Assembly: GCF_900110755.1 (NCBI RefSeq)
Contig: NZ_FOFF01000007.1
Span: 182,416 to 246,415 of the forward strand
Length of the DNA: 64,000 nt
Origin: Streptomyces sp. yr375
Lineage (GTDB): Bacteria; Actinomycetota; Actinomycetes; Streptomycetales; Streptomycetaceae
Direction: 5' to 3'
Under the pieces are notes generated by a model, which ran no database searches, had not been told where the DNA came from, and saw only the letters and a program-made list of their open reading frames with translations. Made by a program: the position numbers and the translations under genes. Each line of letters opens with the position of its first letter. Within the stretch, counting starts at the first letter, position 1. This document shows, piece by piece, positions 27,446 through 35,715 of this stretch.

Positions 27446-28726
27446 ATGGCCGCCACCCAGAGGATCGCCGCGGGCGCAGTGGTCGCCGCGGCTGTCGCCG
27501 CATCGCTCGCCGGTTGCGCGACGGGAGCCGATGGTTCCCATGTTTCCCACGTCGGGGCGTCAGGCCCGCAACAGGCGAAGCCGGCTCCCGCGCCCAAGAG
27601 CGTGGTCCGCCTGATCGGCGACGGCTCCACCGCGTACACCGGGGCGCAGCCCCACCTGCCCCGGCCCGAGCGCCTGAAGCCGGGCCAGAAACCGCCGCAG
27701 TTCGTGGTCTTCTCCTGGGACGGCGCCGGCGAGGACAGCCAGAAACTGTTCTCGCACTTCCGCAAGGTCTCCAAGGCCAACCACGCGACGATGACGTACT
27801 TCCTCAGCGGCGTGTACATGCTGCCGCAGGAGAAGGCCGACCTGTACAAGCCGCCGCAGCACTCGCCGGGCCGCTCCGACATCGGCTTCAACGACGAGCA
27901 GGGCATCGCCGACACCGTGAAGCAGTTGCGCCTGGCGTGGCTGGAGGGCAACGAGATCGGCACCCACTTCAACGGCCACTTCTGCGGGAAGAACGGCGGC
28001 GTCGGCGAGTGGTCGGTCGAGGAGTGGAAGGACGAGATCGCCCAGGCCAAGCAGTTCGTGAAGACCTGGAAGACCAACACCGGCATGAAGAAGGCGGCCC
28101 CGCTGCCCTTCGACTACGACAAGGAACTCGTCGGCGCCCGCACCCCCTGCCTCGAAGGCCAGAAGAACTTCATGAAGGCCGCCCACGAGCTGGGCTTCCG
28201 CTACGACACCAGCGGCGTCGACAACCAGGTCTGGCCCGGCAAGAAGGAGGGCCTGTGGGACCTGTCGATGCAGCTCGTGCCCTTCCGCGGCCACAGCTAC
28301 GAGCAGCTCACCATGGACTACAACTTCATGGTCAACCAGTCCGGCACCGCCACCCAGGGCGACCCCGACAAGCGCGAGTTCTGGGGCGACCAGATGCGCG
28401 ACAGCCTGCTCAAGGGCTTCCACCGGGCCTATGACGGCAACCGCGCACCGCTGATCATCGGCAACCACTTCGAGTCCTGGAACGGCGGCACGTACATGCG
28501 CGCCGTCGAGGAGGTCGTCGAGAACGTCTGCAACAAGCGGGACGTGCGCTGCGTGTCCTTCCGGCAGTTGGCCGACTGGCTGGACGCCCAGGACCCCAAG
28601 ACGCTGGCCAAGCTGCGCACCCTGGAGGTGGGCGAGGCCCCGAAGCAGGGCTGGGCGTCCTTCCTGCCCGGCAGCCCCGCTCCGGCCCCGAAGGGCGCGC
28701 CCGGGGCGCCGGCGGTCAGGCGGTAG
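27446..28726 (+). CDS. secreted lipoprotein, polysaccharide-deacetylase-like
   Basis: A 426-residue exported protein. The signal peptide ends in the lipobox SLAGC (Cys24), predicting a lipid anchor outside the membrane. The body resembles the NodB/polysaccharide deacetylase barrel: QFVVFSWDGAGED at strand 1, GNEIGTHFNGHFCG (HxxxH-like pair) and a terminal LIIGNHFESWNGGTYMRAV. Canonical deacetylase aspartate pairs are not clean, so catalytic activity is uncertain. A Pro/Ala-rich stretch follows the lipobox and another closes the C-terminus. It converges with the ATPase gene, leaving only 3 bp between stops. Confidence 0.75.
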   Translation: MAATQRIAAGAVVAAAVAASLAGCATGADGSHVSHVGASGPQQAKPAPAPKSVVRLIGDGSTAYTGAQPHLPRPERLKPGQKPPQFVVFSWDGAGEDSQKLFSHFRKVSKANHATMTYFLSGVYMLPQEKADLYKPPQHSPGRSDIGFNDEQGIADTVKQLRLAWLEGNEIGTHFNGHFCGKNGGVGEWSVEEWKDEIAQAKQFVKTWKTNTGMKKAAPLPFDYDKELVGARTPCLEGQKNFMKAAHELGFRYDTSGVDNQVWPGKKEGLWDLSMQLVPFRGHSYEQLTMDYNFMVNQSGTATQGDPDKREFWGDQMRDSLLKGFHRAYDGNRAPLIIGNHFESWNGGTYMRAVEEVVENVCNKRDVRCVSFRQLADWLDAQDPKTLAKLRTLEVGEAPKQGWASFLPGSPAPAPKGAPGAPAVRR

Positions 28727-28729
28727 CCG

Positions 28730-29710
28730 TCACACGGAAGCCGTGACGCCTTCGTCGAGGACGAACCCGGGGTCGACCTGCGCCGCCAGGTCGGCCCCGG
28801 TGCGTTCGTTACCCCAGGACTCGGCGTTCTTCAGGTGGAAGTGCACCATCTGCCGGGTGTAGCGCTCCCAGTCGCGCCGTTCGTACGCCGAGTCGGCGGT
28901 CGTGTGCAGCAGGCGCAGGGCGTGGCGGTTGGTGTCCTCCAGGAGCTCGAACCGGGGCGGCCGGCCCTTCTCCATGGCGCGCACCCAGTCGGAGTGCCCG
29001 ACCGTCACCAGCAGGTCGCCCCCGACCTCGGCGCGGAGGAAGTCGACGTCGTCCTGGCCCTGCACCTTGTTGCCGACGACCTTCAGCTCGACGCCGAAGT
29101 CGCGGGCGTACTCCTTGTACTGGCGATAGACGGAGACCCCCTTCCGGGTCGGCTCGGCGACGAGGAACGTGATGTCGAAGCGGGTGAACATGCCGGAGGC
29201 GAAGGAGTCCGAGCCTGCCGTCATGTCGACCACGACGTACTCGTCACGCCCGTCGACCAGGTGGTTCAGGCACAGCTCCACCGCTCCCGTCTTGGAGTGG
29301 TAGCAGGCGACCCCCAGGTCGGCGTCCGTGAAGGGGCCCGTGACCATCAAACGGACGGCGCCGCCGTCGAGTTCCACCGGCCGGGCACAGGCGTCGTACA
29401 CCGGGTTCTCCTCGCGCACCCGCAGCAGCCGGGAGCCCTCGCCGGGCGGGGTCGTCTTGATCATCGTTTCGGCGGAGGTGACGCGGGGGTTGGCGCCGCG
29501 CAGGTAGTTCTTGATCAGCGGCAGCCGGTCGCCCATCGCGGGCAGCGCGGCGGCCTCCGCCTCGTCCAGCCCGAGAGCGGGCCCCAGGTGCTGGTTGATG
29601 TCCGCGTCGACCGCGATCACCGGCGCGCCGTCGGCGGCGAGCTGGCGGATGAACAGGGAGGACAGCGTGGTCTTGCCACTGCCGCCCTTCCCGACGAAAG
29701 CAATTTTCAT
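28730..29710 (-). CDS. CooC/MinD-like P-loop ATPase
   Basis: A 326-residue deviant-Walker ATPase: KIAFVGKGGSGKTTLSSLFI at the N-terminus, AVDADINQHLGPALGL (Walker A' partner) and VVDMTAGSDSFASGMF as switch II. These features match CooC-type nickel-insertion or maturation ATPases and related MinD proteins, but no CO dehydrogenase or hydrogenase is near, so the client is unknown. ATG 29710 is preferred; GTG 29716 would add two residues. It is divergent from the Fic-like gene, only about 100 bp away. Confidence 0.8.
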   Translation of the reverse strand: MKIAFVGKGGSGKTTLSSLFIRQLAADGAPVIAVDADINQHLGPALGLDEAEAAALPAMGDRLPLIKNYLRGANPRVTSAETMIKTTPPGEGSRLLRVREENPVYDACARPVELDGGAVRLMVTGPFTDADLGVACYHSKTGAVELCLNHLVDGRDEYVVVDMTAGSDSFASGMFTRFDITFLVAEPTRKGVSVYRQYKEYARDFGVELKVVGNKVQGQDDVDFLRAEVGGDLLVTVGHSDWVRAMEKGRPPRFELLEDTNRHALRLLHTTADSAYERRDWERYTRQMVHFHLKNAESWGNERTGADLAAQVDPGFVLDEGVTASV

Positions 29711-29802
29711 GTTCACAAAGGGTAGTGCGTCGATAGCTGTATGTGACAGGCGTGCGTGAAGAAGACCACTCCTTCGTGGGGCGTGCGCAGGGGTTGCGTA
29801 GT

Positions 29803-29822
29803 GTCGTACTCATGAGTACGAC
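29803..29822. promoter_or_regulatory. perfect 20-bp palindrome over the start codon
   Basis: GTCGTACTCATGAGTACGAC is an exact palindrome centred on the ATG of the Fic-like gene. As DNA it looks like a dimer operator; as RNA it would bury the start codon in a hairpin. It also lies about 90 bp upstream of the divergent ATPase start. Confidence 0.6.
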
Positions 29823-30636
29823 AGGCGCGTCCGCCGATCCGCTTGCGGCCCTGGGCTCGTTGCCCGGTGTGGCCGAGTCCGTGGAGTCCATGCGCAAGGC
29901 CGTGGACCGGGTCTACGGCCACCGGGTGATGCGCCGCCGCAGCACCGCGATCACCTCCGAGGCCGCCCTGCGCGGCGCCCGCGGCTCGGCGGCGCTCTCC
30001 GGGGCGGACTGGGCGCTGGAAGAGGTGCGGCGGCGCACCGACTTCAGCGTCGACGACGAGGCGCGGATCATGGGCGCCGCGCTGCGGCTGACCGCCGAGG
30101 CGGGCCAGTTGCTGTCCATCTGGAGGCAGTCGCCGCTGCGGGTGCTGGCGCGGCTGCACCTGGTGGCCGCCGCGAGCGACGGGGGCGAGGTCGGGCGGCC
30201 GCGGCAGGCCGGCGAGGCGGTCGACGAGCCGCTGATCGAGCTGCCGCTGCCGAGCGCCGCCGAGCTGGCTGGACGCCTGGAGGGACTGTCCGAGCTGATC
30301 ATCGCGGGAGGATCCGCGCCCGCCCTGGTGACGGCCGCCGTCGTGCACGGCGAGCTGCTGGCCCTGCGCCCCTTCACGTCCCACAACGGCCTGGTCGCGC
30401 GGGCCGCCGCGCGCATCGTCCTCATCGGCGGCGGCCTCGACCCCAAGTCGGTCTGCCCGGCCGAGGTGGGTCACGCCGAGCTGGGGCGGGCGGCCTATCT
30501 GGCGGCGCTGGACGGCTACGTCTCCGGCACCCCGGACGGCATGGCGGCCTGGATCGCCCACTGCGGCAGGGCGGTCGAGCTGGGCGCGCGCGAGTCGACG
30601 GCGGTGTGCGAGGCGCTGCAACGAGGGGCGGCGTAA
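29812..30636 (+). CDS. Fic/Doc-like protein with degenerate motif
   Basis: A 274-residue helical protein of the Fic superfamily. The Fic loop is recognisable as ALRPFTSHNGLVARAAARI, where the canonical HPFxxGNGR has lost the first His (Arg), the loop Gly and the second Gly. AMP transfer is therefore doubtful and the protein may be a regulator or binding protein. The N-terminal RSTAITSEAALRGARGSAAL resembles the ATP-site-blocking segment (SxxxE) of self-inhibited Fic proteins. ATG 29812 lies within a perfect palindrome. A strong hairpin overlaps the stop codon. Confidence 0.7.
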   Translation: MSTTGASADPLAALGSLPGVAESVESMRKAVDRVYGHRVMRRRSTAITSEAALRGARGSAALSGADWALEEVRRRTDFSVDDEARIMGAALRLTAEAGQLLSIWRQSPLRVLARLHLVAAASDGGEVGRPRQAGEAVDEPLIELPLPSAAELAGRLEGLSELIIAGGSAPALVTAAVVHGELLALRPFTSHNGLVARAAARIVLIGGGLDPKSVCPAEVGHAELGRAAYLAALDGYVSGTPDGMAAWIAHCGRAVELGARESTAVCEALQRGAA

Positions 30637-30665
30637 CGCGCCACGCGCGCGTAGTGGCGCGTTAC
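30633..30665. terminator. terminator overlapping the Fic-like stop codon
   Basis: Perfect 12-bp arms GTAACGCGCCAC/GTGGCGCGTTAC around a 9-nt loop. The left arm contains the TAA stop. An A-run and a second GC dyad (GGCCCCCGCGCGGGGCC) follow. Confidence 0.8.
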
Positions 30666-31013
30666 GAAAAAAGGCCCCCGCGCGGGGCCCTTGCAAAGGG
30701 TTGCGGCGGTACGAGTCCTCGTACCGCCGCTGGCATGCTCACCCGGTTACCAGGCGTCCTCGATATATTGCCCATCAGGCCGGGAACTTCGCCCGTGACC
30801 TGGTGCGGCTGGCCCGTAATCGACGGGTCGACGTCGCGTGGGTGCCCGGTGGTCATGCGCGGTCCGTGGGGCCAAATGCGTTATTAAGGTGATCCTCTCG
30901 GATGTCCTTGGTCTCGCGGGCCGTTAAGTCCTTTGTACTCCAGACCCCGGACAAGCGGAAGTGCTGGCACCAGTTCTTTGCTTTTGCCGCCAAAAGGGTT
31001 TTAAACGGGCAGG
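30666..31013. other. gene-free convergent interval with several hairpins
   Basis: 350 bp between convergent stops. It holds a 13-bp dyad with a 2-bp centre (30703-30730), a small hairpin CTTTTGCCGCCAAAAG (30981-30996) and stretches of low GC (30768-30790, 30870-30890, 30985-31005). Short ORFs have no recognisable domain. A non-coding RNA is possible. Confidence 0.45.
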
Positions 31014-31850
31014 TCAGGCGGTCGCCGTCGCCCGGCGCCGACTGGCGTACCAGACGAGGCCCGCGGTGGCCGCCGCCGCTCCTATGGCCGCGGCCGCGAC
31101 CAGCGCCGGGCGGGGCGGTACGGAGAACCGGGGGATCCGCTGCTTGAGGCGCACCGGCCGGTGGAAGTCGAGAATCGGCCAGCCGCGCGCGACGGCCTCG
31201 CGCCGCAGGGTCCGGTCCGGGTTCACGGCGTGCGGGTGCCCCACCGCCTGCAGCATCGGCAGGTCGGTCGCCGAGTCGCTGTAGGCGTAGCAGCGCGACA
31301 GGTCGTACCCCTCGGACTCGGCCAGCTCCTTGACCGCCTCCGCCTTCGTCGGGCCGTAGGCGTAGTACTCCACCTCGCCGGTGAAACAGCCGTCCTCGCC
31401 CACGACCATGCGGGTGGCGACCACGCGGTCCGCGCCGAGCAGCTCACCGATCGGCTCGACCACCTCGGCGCCCGACGTGGACACGATGACGACGTCACGG
31501 CCGGCGGTGTGGTGCTCCTCGATCAGCGAGGCCGCCTCGTCGTAGATGAGCGGGTCGATCAGGTCGTGCAGGGTCTCGGCCACGATCTCCTTCACCTGCT
31601 GGACGTTCCAGCCGCGCACGAGAGCGGACAGATACTCGCGCGTTCGTTCCATCTGGTCGTGGTCCATACCGCCGACCAGGAACACGAACTGGGCATATGC
31701 GGTCCGCAAGGCCGCCCTGCGGTTGATCAGCCCGCCTTGGTAGAAGGACTTGCTGAAGGTGAGCGTGCTCGACTTCGCAATGACCGTCTTGTCCAGGTCA
31801 AAGAAGGCCGCTGTGCGAGGCAAGAAGTGGTTTTCCACAAGCAAGAGCAT
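31014..31850 (-). CDS. HAD-IB family phosphatase
   Basis: A 278-residue HAD hydrolase of the SerB-like IB group. Motif I is AAFFDLDKTVI (nucleophile Asp and acid/base Asp), motif II is VIVSTSGAEV, and motif III/IV is AYSDSATDLPML. The last ~30 residues form a hydrophobic helix (ALVAAAAIGAAAATAGLVWY), so the enzyme is probably tail-anchored. It matches the protein known in S. coelicolor as morphological-differentiation-associated (SCO3558, from memory). ATG 31850 starts the conserved MLLLVENHFLPR. It is divergent from the Tad locus with 6C RNA between. Confidence 0.9.
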   Translation of the reverse strand: MLLLVENHFLPRTAAFFDLDKTVIAKSSTLTFSKSFYQGGLINRRAALRTAYAQFVFLVGGMDHDQMERTREYLSALVRGWNVQQVKEIVAETLHDLIDPLIYDEAASLIEEHHTAGRDVVIVSTSGAEVVEPIGELLGADRVVATRMVVGEDGCFTGEVEYYAYGPTKAEAVKELAESEGYDLSRCYAYSDSATDLPMLQAVGHPHAVNPDRTLRREAVARGWPILDFHRPVRLKQRIPRFSVPPRPALVAAAAIGAAAATAGLVWYASRRRATATA

Positions 31851-31949
31851 AAGGGCAGCCCATTCGGCGTAAGGTGAGCGCGTTGGTTTGCCTGAGAGGC
31901 CTCTCGGGTACACCATGGAAGTCACGGATCGTTCGCGACCGTGCTAACG

Positions 31950-32020
31950 CGGTCCGGCTCCTCCCCCCCCGAGTCGGCCGTGGAGACGACCCCCGCTCTC
32001 CCCCCCCGGCGGGGGTCGTC
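31950..32020 (+). ncRNA. 6C RNA motif small RNA
   Basis: Two consecutive hairpins whose terminal loops each hold a run of eight C: hairpin 1 at 31950-31980 (stem ending CTC/GAG, loop C-run 31963-31970) and hairpin 2 at 31985-32020 (perfect 12-bp stem GACGACCCCCGC, loop C-run 32000-32007). Two hairpins with at least six C in each loop define the actinobacterial 6C RNA. Its known site in M. tuberculosis (B11), between an Ssd/CpaE-like gene and a HAD phosphatase gene, is the same neighbourhood as here. The mature ends are not determined; the RNA probably starts 10-20 nt earlier. Confidence 0.88.
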
Positions 32021-32070
32021 GCATGTCCCGGTGGGTTTCTCTCTTCTGTGCGCGGCCGTGGTGCCGCATC

Positions 32071-32093
32071 GAGGCGGCTGCGGCCGCCTCTTT
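32071..32093 (+). terminator. terminator downstream of the 6C RNA
   Basis: Perfect 8-bp stem GAGGCGGC/GCCGCCTC with a 4-nt loop, followed by TTT. It may end the 6C transcript or a read-through product before the Tad operon. Confidence 0.6.
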
Positions 32094-32432
32094 CGCATGT
32101 CCACCTCCCCTCACCGTGTGTAGCCGTCGGGCTGCTCTGTGGAAGTCGTACACGGAGTAGTGCAGGGGTCACCGGTTCGGGTGACGGCGATATTCACAAC
32201 GCCCCGCTCGTCCACAGTTTTCCACCAAGATCCACACGATTTCCGGGTTCGCTGCACGGTGATTCCGACGCGTCCGCTCGGGCCGACTTCACATGGCCGG
32301 TTCCGTTTGCCGGGCGTGTGCGGCCGGTTTCTGTCGGCCGTTCATATGGAGGCCGGACGCCGGTTCTTCACACGTTTGGGAATCGCGGGGCCGCAGGGAC
32401 TGCGCGCCTCGCGGCGAAGGGGGATGGACATC

Positions 32433-33536
32433 GTGACCGGAGCCGTCACACACGACCCGCCGCCCGCCGGCGAAGACCGGCCGGGCAAGCCGCTCATCGT
32501 CACCGAGGACGCGGAACTCCTCGACGACCTGCTGCGCCTGTGCGCCGCGGCCGGCGCCACACCCGAAGTGCATCACTCGGTGCCGCAGCAGCGGGGCGGC
32601 TGGGAGGCCGCGCCGCTCGTCCTGGTCGGCGACGACGCGGCGCGCAAGGTCCGCGGGGCCGCCCGCAGACGAGGAGTGGTCCTCGTCGGACGCGACCAGG
32701 ACGACTCCGGGGTGTGGCAGCGCGCCGTGGAGATCGGCGCCGACCACGTCCTGATGCTGCCCGACGGCGAACAGTGGCTGGTCGACCGCATCGCCGACGT
32801 CGCCGAAGGAGTCGGCTGGCCCGCGCTCACCGTCGGCGTCATCGGCGGCCGCGGCGGCGCCGGAGCGTCCACGCTCGCGTGCGCCCTCGCCGTCACCTCC
32901 GCGCGGGAAGGGCTGCGCACCCTCCTGGTGGACGCCGATCCACTGGGCGGCGGACTCGACGTACTCCTCGGCGGCGAGAGCGCGGAGGGCCTGCGCTGGC
33001 CCGCGTTCGCCGCCTCGCGCGGCCGGGTCGGCGGCGGCGCCCTGGAGGAGTCGCTGCCCAGCCTGCACGCGCTGCGGGTGCTCAGTTGGGACCGGGGCGA
33101 CTGCGTCTCCATCGCACCCCAGGCCGTACGCGCGGTGCTCGCGGCGGCCCGGCGCCGGGGCGGCACGGTCGTCGTCGACCTGCCGCGCCGTATCGACGAC
33201 GGGGTCTCCGAGGTCCTGGCCCAACTCGACCTCGGGCTCCTCGTGGTCCCCGCCGAACTGCGCGCCGTCGCGGCGGGCGGGCGCGTGGCCTCCGCCGTCG
33301 GCATGGTGCTGCGCGACCTGCGGGTCGCGGTACGCGGCCCCTACGCGCCCGGACTCGACGACTGCGAGGTGGCCCGGCTGCTCGGACTGCCGCTGGTCGG
33401 CGAGGTGCCCGTCGAGCCGGGACTGCTGCACCCCGACGGCGGCAAGGCACCGCCGGGCGCGACCGCGCGCGGGCCCCTCGCCCGCTTCTGCAAGGAGTTC
33501 TGGGAGCGCGCGCTGACCGAGGCGGGCGGCTCATGA
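32433..33536 (+). CDS. CpaE/Ssd-like septum-site or pilus-assembly ATPase
   Basis: A 367-residue MinD/ParA-superfamily protein with an N-terminal receiver-like domain (PLIVTEDAELLDDLLRLCAA) and an ATPase core. The P-loop is altered: VIGGRGGAGASTLACALA, with Ala in place of the Walker Lys, so nucleotide hydrolysis may be weak. LLVDADPLGGGLDVLLGGE and TVVVDLPRRIDD follow. Such TadZ/CpaE proteins localise the Tad machine; the mycobacterial homologue Ssd is linked to septum control. GTG 32433 has AAGGGGG nine bases upstream; ATG 32424 overlaps that ribosome site. It is the first gene of a chained operon. Confidence 0.85.
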   Translation: MTGAVTHDPPPAGEDRPGKPLIVTEDAELLDDLLRLCAAAGATPEVHHSVPQQRGGWEAAPLVLVGDDAARKVRGAARRRGVVLVGRDQDDSGVWQRAVEIGADHVLMLPDGEQWLVDRIADVAEGVGWPALTVGVIGGRGGAGASTLACALAVTSAREGLRTLLVDADPLGGGLDVLLGGESAEGLRWPAFAASRGRVGGGALEESLPSLHALRVLSWDRGDCVSIAPQAVRAVLAAARRRGGTVVVDLPRRIDDGVSEVLAQLDLGLLVVPAELRAVAAGGRVASAVGMVLRDLRVAVRGPYAPGLDDCEVARLLGLPLVGEVPVEPGLLHPDGGKAPPGATARGPLARFCKEFWERALTEAGGS

Positions 33537-34816
33537 GCACGCCGCCCGGGCTCGCACGGGTGAGCGCGCGCGGGCCCGGAGCGCTCCTCGACGGCGTACG
33601 GCAGTGGCTCGCCGACAGCGGGGCCGAACCGACACCCGCGCGCGTGGCGCAGGCGCTGCGCGAACAGGGGCGGGTGCTCGGCGACGCGGAGGTCCTCGGC
33701 GCCGCCGCGCAACTGCGGTCCGAGCTGATCGGCAGCGGGCCCCTGGAGCCGCTGCTCGCCGACCCCTGGGTGACCGACGTGCTGGTGTCGGCCCCGGACC
33801 GGGTCTGGGTCGACCGCGGCGGCGGCCTGGAGCTGACCGGGGTCTCCTTCCCCGACGCGGCGGCCGTACGACGCCTCGCGCAGCGGCTGGCCGCCGTGGC
33901 CGGACGCCGCCTGGACGACGCCCGGCCCTGGGCCGACGCCAGGCTGCCCGACGGGACCCGCCTGCACGCGGTGCTGCCCCCGGTCGCCGTCGGCTGCACC
34001 TGCCTGTCGCTGCGCGTCGTACGGCCACGCGCGTTCACGCTCGACGAACTGACGGCCGCGGGCACGGTCCCGCCGGGCGGTGACCGGGTGCTGCGGGCCC
34101 TGGTGCGGGCCCGGCTGTCCTTCCTGGTCAGCGGCGGCACCGGCAGCGGCAAGACGACCCTGCTGAGCGCTCTGCTCGGCCTGGTCGGGCCGGGGGAGCG
34201 GATCGTGCTCGCGGAGGACTCCGCGGAGCTGCGCCCCGATCACCCGCACGTCGTCCGCCTGGAGAGCAGACCCGCCAACCAGGAGGGCGCCGGGCTCGTC
34301 ACGCTCGAGGACCTGGTGCGGCAGGCCCTGCGGATGCGGCCGGACCGGCTCGTCGTGGGCGAGGTGCGCGGGCCGGAGGTCGTCCATCTGCTGGCCGCGC
34401 TCAACACGGGCCACGAGGGCGGCTGCGGCACGGTCCACGCCAACGCCGCAGCGGACGTCCCCGCCCGGCTGGAGGCGCTCGGCACGGCGGCCGGGCTCGA
34501 CCGGGCCGCGCTGCACAGCCAGTTGGCGGCCGCCCTGTCGGTGGTCCTGCACCTCGTACGCGACCCGGCCGGGCGGCGGCGGATCGACGAGGTGCACGTG
34601 CTGGAGCGGGACCCCTCGGGGCTGGTGCGGACCGTGCCGGCACTGCGGTGGCGGGCGGACGCCTTCGCCCGCGAGCGGGGCTGGGAGCGGCTGCGGGAGC
34701 TGCTGCGGAGCGGGAGCGAGGAGGGCGAGGAGGGCGACGGCGGAACGGGCGGGTGCGGCGAGCACGGAGACCAGCGCGGGGACGAGTGGGGAGGGACGGG
34801 TGGGTGTGATGGGTGA
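33533..34816 (+). CDS. tadA: TadA-type secretion/pilus ATPase
   Basis: A 427-residue CpaF/TadA ATPase powering pilus assembly at the inner membrane face. The Walker A is GGTGSGKTT at 201-209, an Asp box lies in VLAEDSAEL, Walker B is RPDRLVVGEVRGPE, and the His box follows in NTGHEGGCGTVHAN. The last ~45 residues are a low-complexity Gly/Glu/Asp tail. Its start overlaps the upstream stop (ATGA) and its end overlaps the TadB start. Confidence 0.92.
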   Translation: MSTPPGLARVSARGPGALLDGVRQWLADSGAEPTPARVAQALREQGRVLGDAEVLGAAAQLRSELIGSGPLEPLLADPWVTDVLVSAPDRVWVDRGGGLELTGVSFPDAAAVRRLAQRLAAVAGRRLDDARPWADARLPDGTRLHAVLPPVAVGCTCLSLRVVRPRAFTLDELTAAGTVPPGGDRVLRALVRARLSFLVSGGTGSGKTTLLSALLGLVGPGERIVLAEDSAELRPDHPHVVRLESRPANQEGAGLVTLEDLVRQALRMRPDRLVVGEVRGPEVVHLLAALNTGHEGGCGTVHANAAADVPARLEALGTAAGLDRAALHSQLAAALSVVLHLVRDPAGRRRIDEVHVLERDPSGLVRTVPALRWRADAFARERGWERLRELLRSGSEEGEEGDGGTGGCGEHGDQRGDEWGGTGGCDG

Positions 34817-35669
34817 GGTGCCGATGGCCGCGGCGGTGGCCTGTGCCGGAGTGGCGGCCTGGGTGCTGGGCGGACCGTACTCGGGGGGCAGGCGGGCGCA
34901 GTTGCTGCTCGCCGGAGGCGGGGTGGTCGGCAGCGGGCCCCCGTCGTGGCCGCAACTCAGCGACGAGCTGCACAGGCTGCGGCGGCGGTGGCGGCCCGAG
35001 TGGTGGGCGCCGGTCGCCGGGTTGGTCCTGGCGGTGCTGGGCGGCTCGGTGCTGCCGTTCGTCGCGGGGGCGGCCGGGGTGCCACTGCTGCGCCGGGCAC
35101 GGCGGGCCGCCGAGGAGCGGCGGGCGACGGAGCGCCGAGGGGACGCGGTGATCGCGCTGTGCGCGGCGCTGGCCGGGGAGGTGCTCGCGGGACGGCAGCC
35201 CGGGGAGGCGTTGCAGCGGGCGGCGCGGGACTCCGGAGGGCTGGGGGCGGCGCAGCCCGCGGTGTTGGCGGCGGCGCGGTTCGGCGGGGACGTGCCCAAG
35301 GCTCTCGCCGTCGCCGCGCGGCAACCGGGGGCCGACGGGCTGCTGGGACTCGCCGCGTGCTGGCGGGTGGCCGTGGACCAGGGCGCCGGTCTCGCCGCCG
35401 GACTCGACCGCCTCGAAGGGGCGTTGCGTGCGGAGCGGGACCAACGGGCCGACATGCGCGCCCAGTTGGCTGGGCCTCGCGCCACGGTGGTGATGCTCGC
35501 CGGCCTGCCGGTGCTGGGCCTCCTGCTGGGCGCCGCGCTCGGCGCCGCCCCGCTGCACGTTCTGCTGCACACCGGACCGGGGCTGGGCTGCCTGCTCGTC
35601 GGCGGTGCGCTGAAGGGCGCGGGGATGTGGTGGGCGCTGCGGATCGTACGCACGGCGGAGGCGGTGTGA
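34809..35669 (+). CDS. tadB: TadB-like type II secretion F-family membrane protein
   Basis: A 286-residue membrane protein with hydrophobic segments near the N-terminus, at about 73-93, and two at the C-terminal end (VVMLAGLPVLGLLLGAALGA and onward). A cytoplasmic helical domain between them has the GspF pattern (VIALCAALAGEVLAGRQPGEAL). It forms the platform for the pilus ATPase. Start ATG 34809 overlaps the tadA stop; GTGs at 34800 and 34806 are also possible. Confidence 0.85.
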   Translation: MGEVPMAAAVACAGVAAWVLGGPYSGGRRAQLLLAGGGVVGSGPPSWPQLSDELHRLRRRWRPEWWAPVAGLVLAVLGGSVLPFVAGAAGVPLLRRARRAAEERRATERRGDAVIALCAALAGEVLAGRQPGEALQRAARDSGGLGAAQPAVLAAARFGGDVPKALAVAARQPGADGLLGLAACWRVAVDQGAGLAAGLDRLEGALRAERDQRADMRAQLAGPRATVVMLAGLPVLGLLLGAALGAAPLHVLLHTGPGLGCLLVGGALKGAGMWWALRIVRTAEAV

Positions 35670-35715
35670 ACGGGCGGGCGGTCGGCGCGGACAGCGGCGA
35701 CGAGAGGTGGGTGAC

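Noticed and set aside
31874..33532. Upstream extension of the tadA frame by about 550 codons
   Set aside because: The frame runs through the CpaE-like gene and 6C RNA with Arg/Pro-rich noise; the ATGA overlap at 33533 is the natural start.
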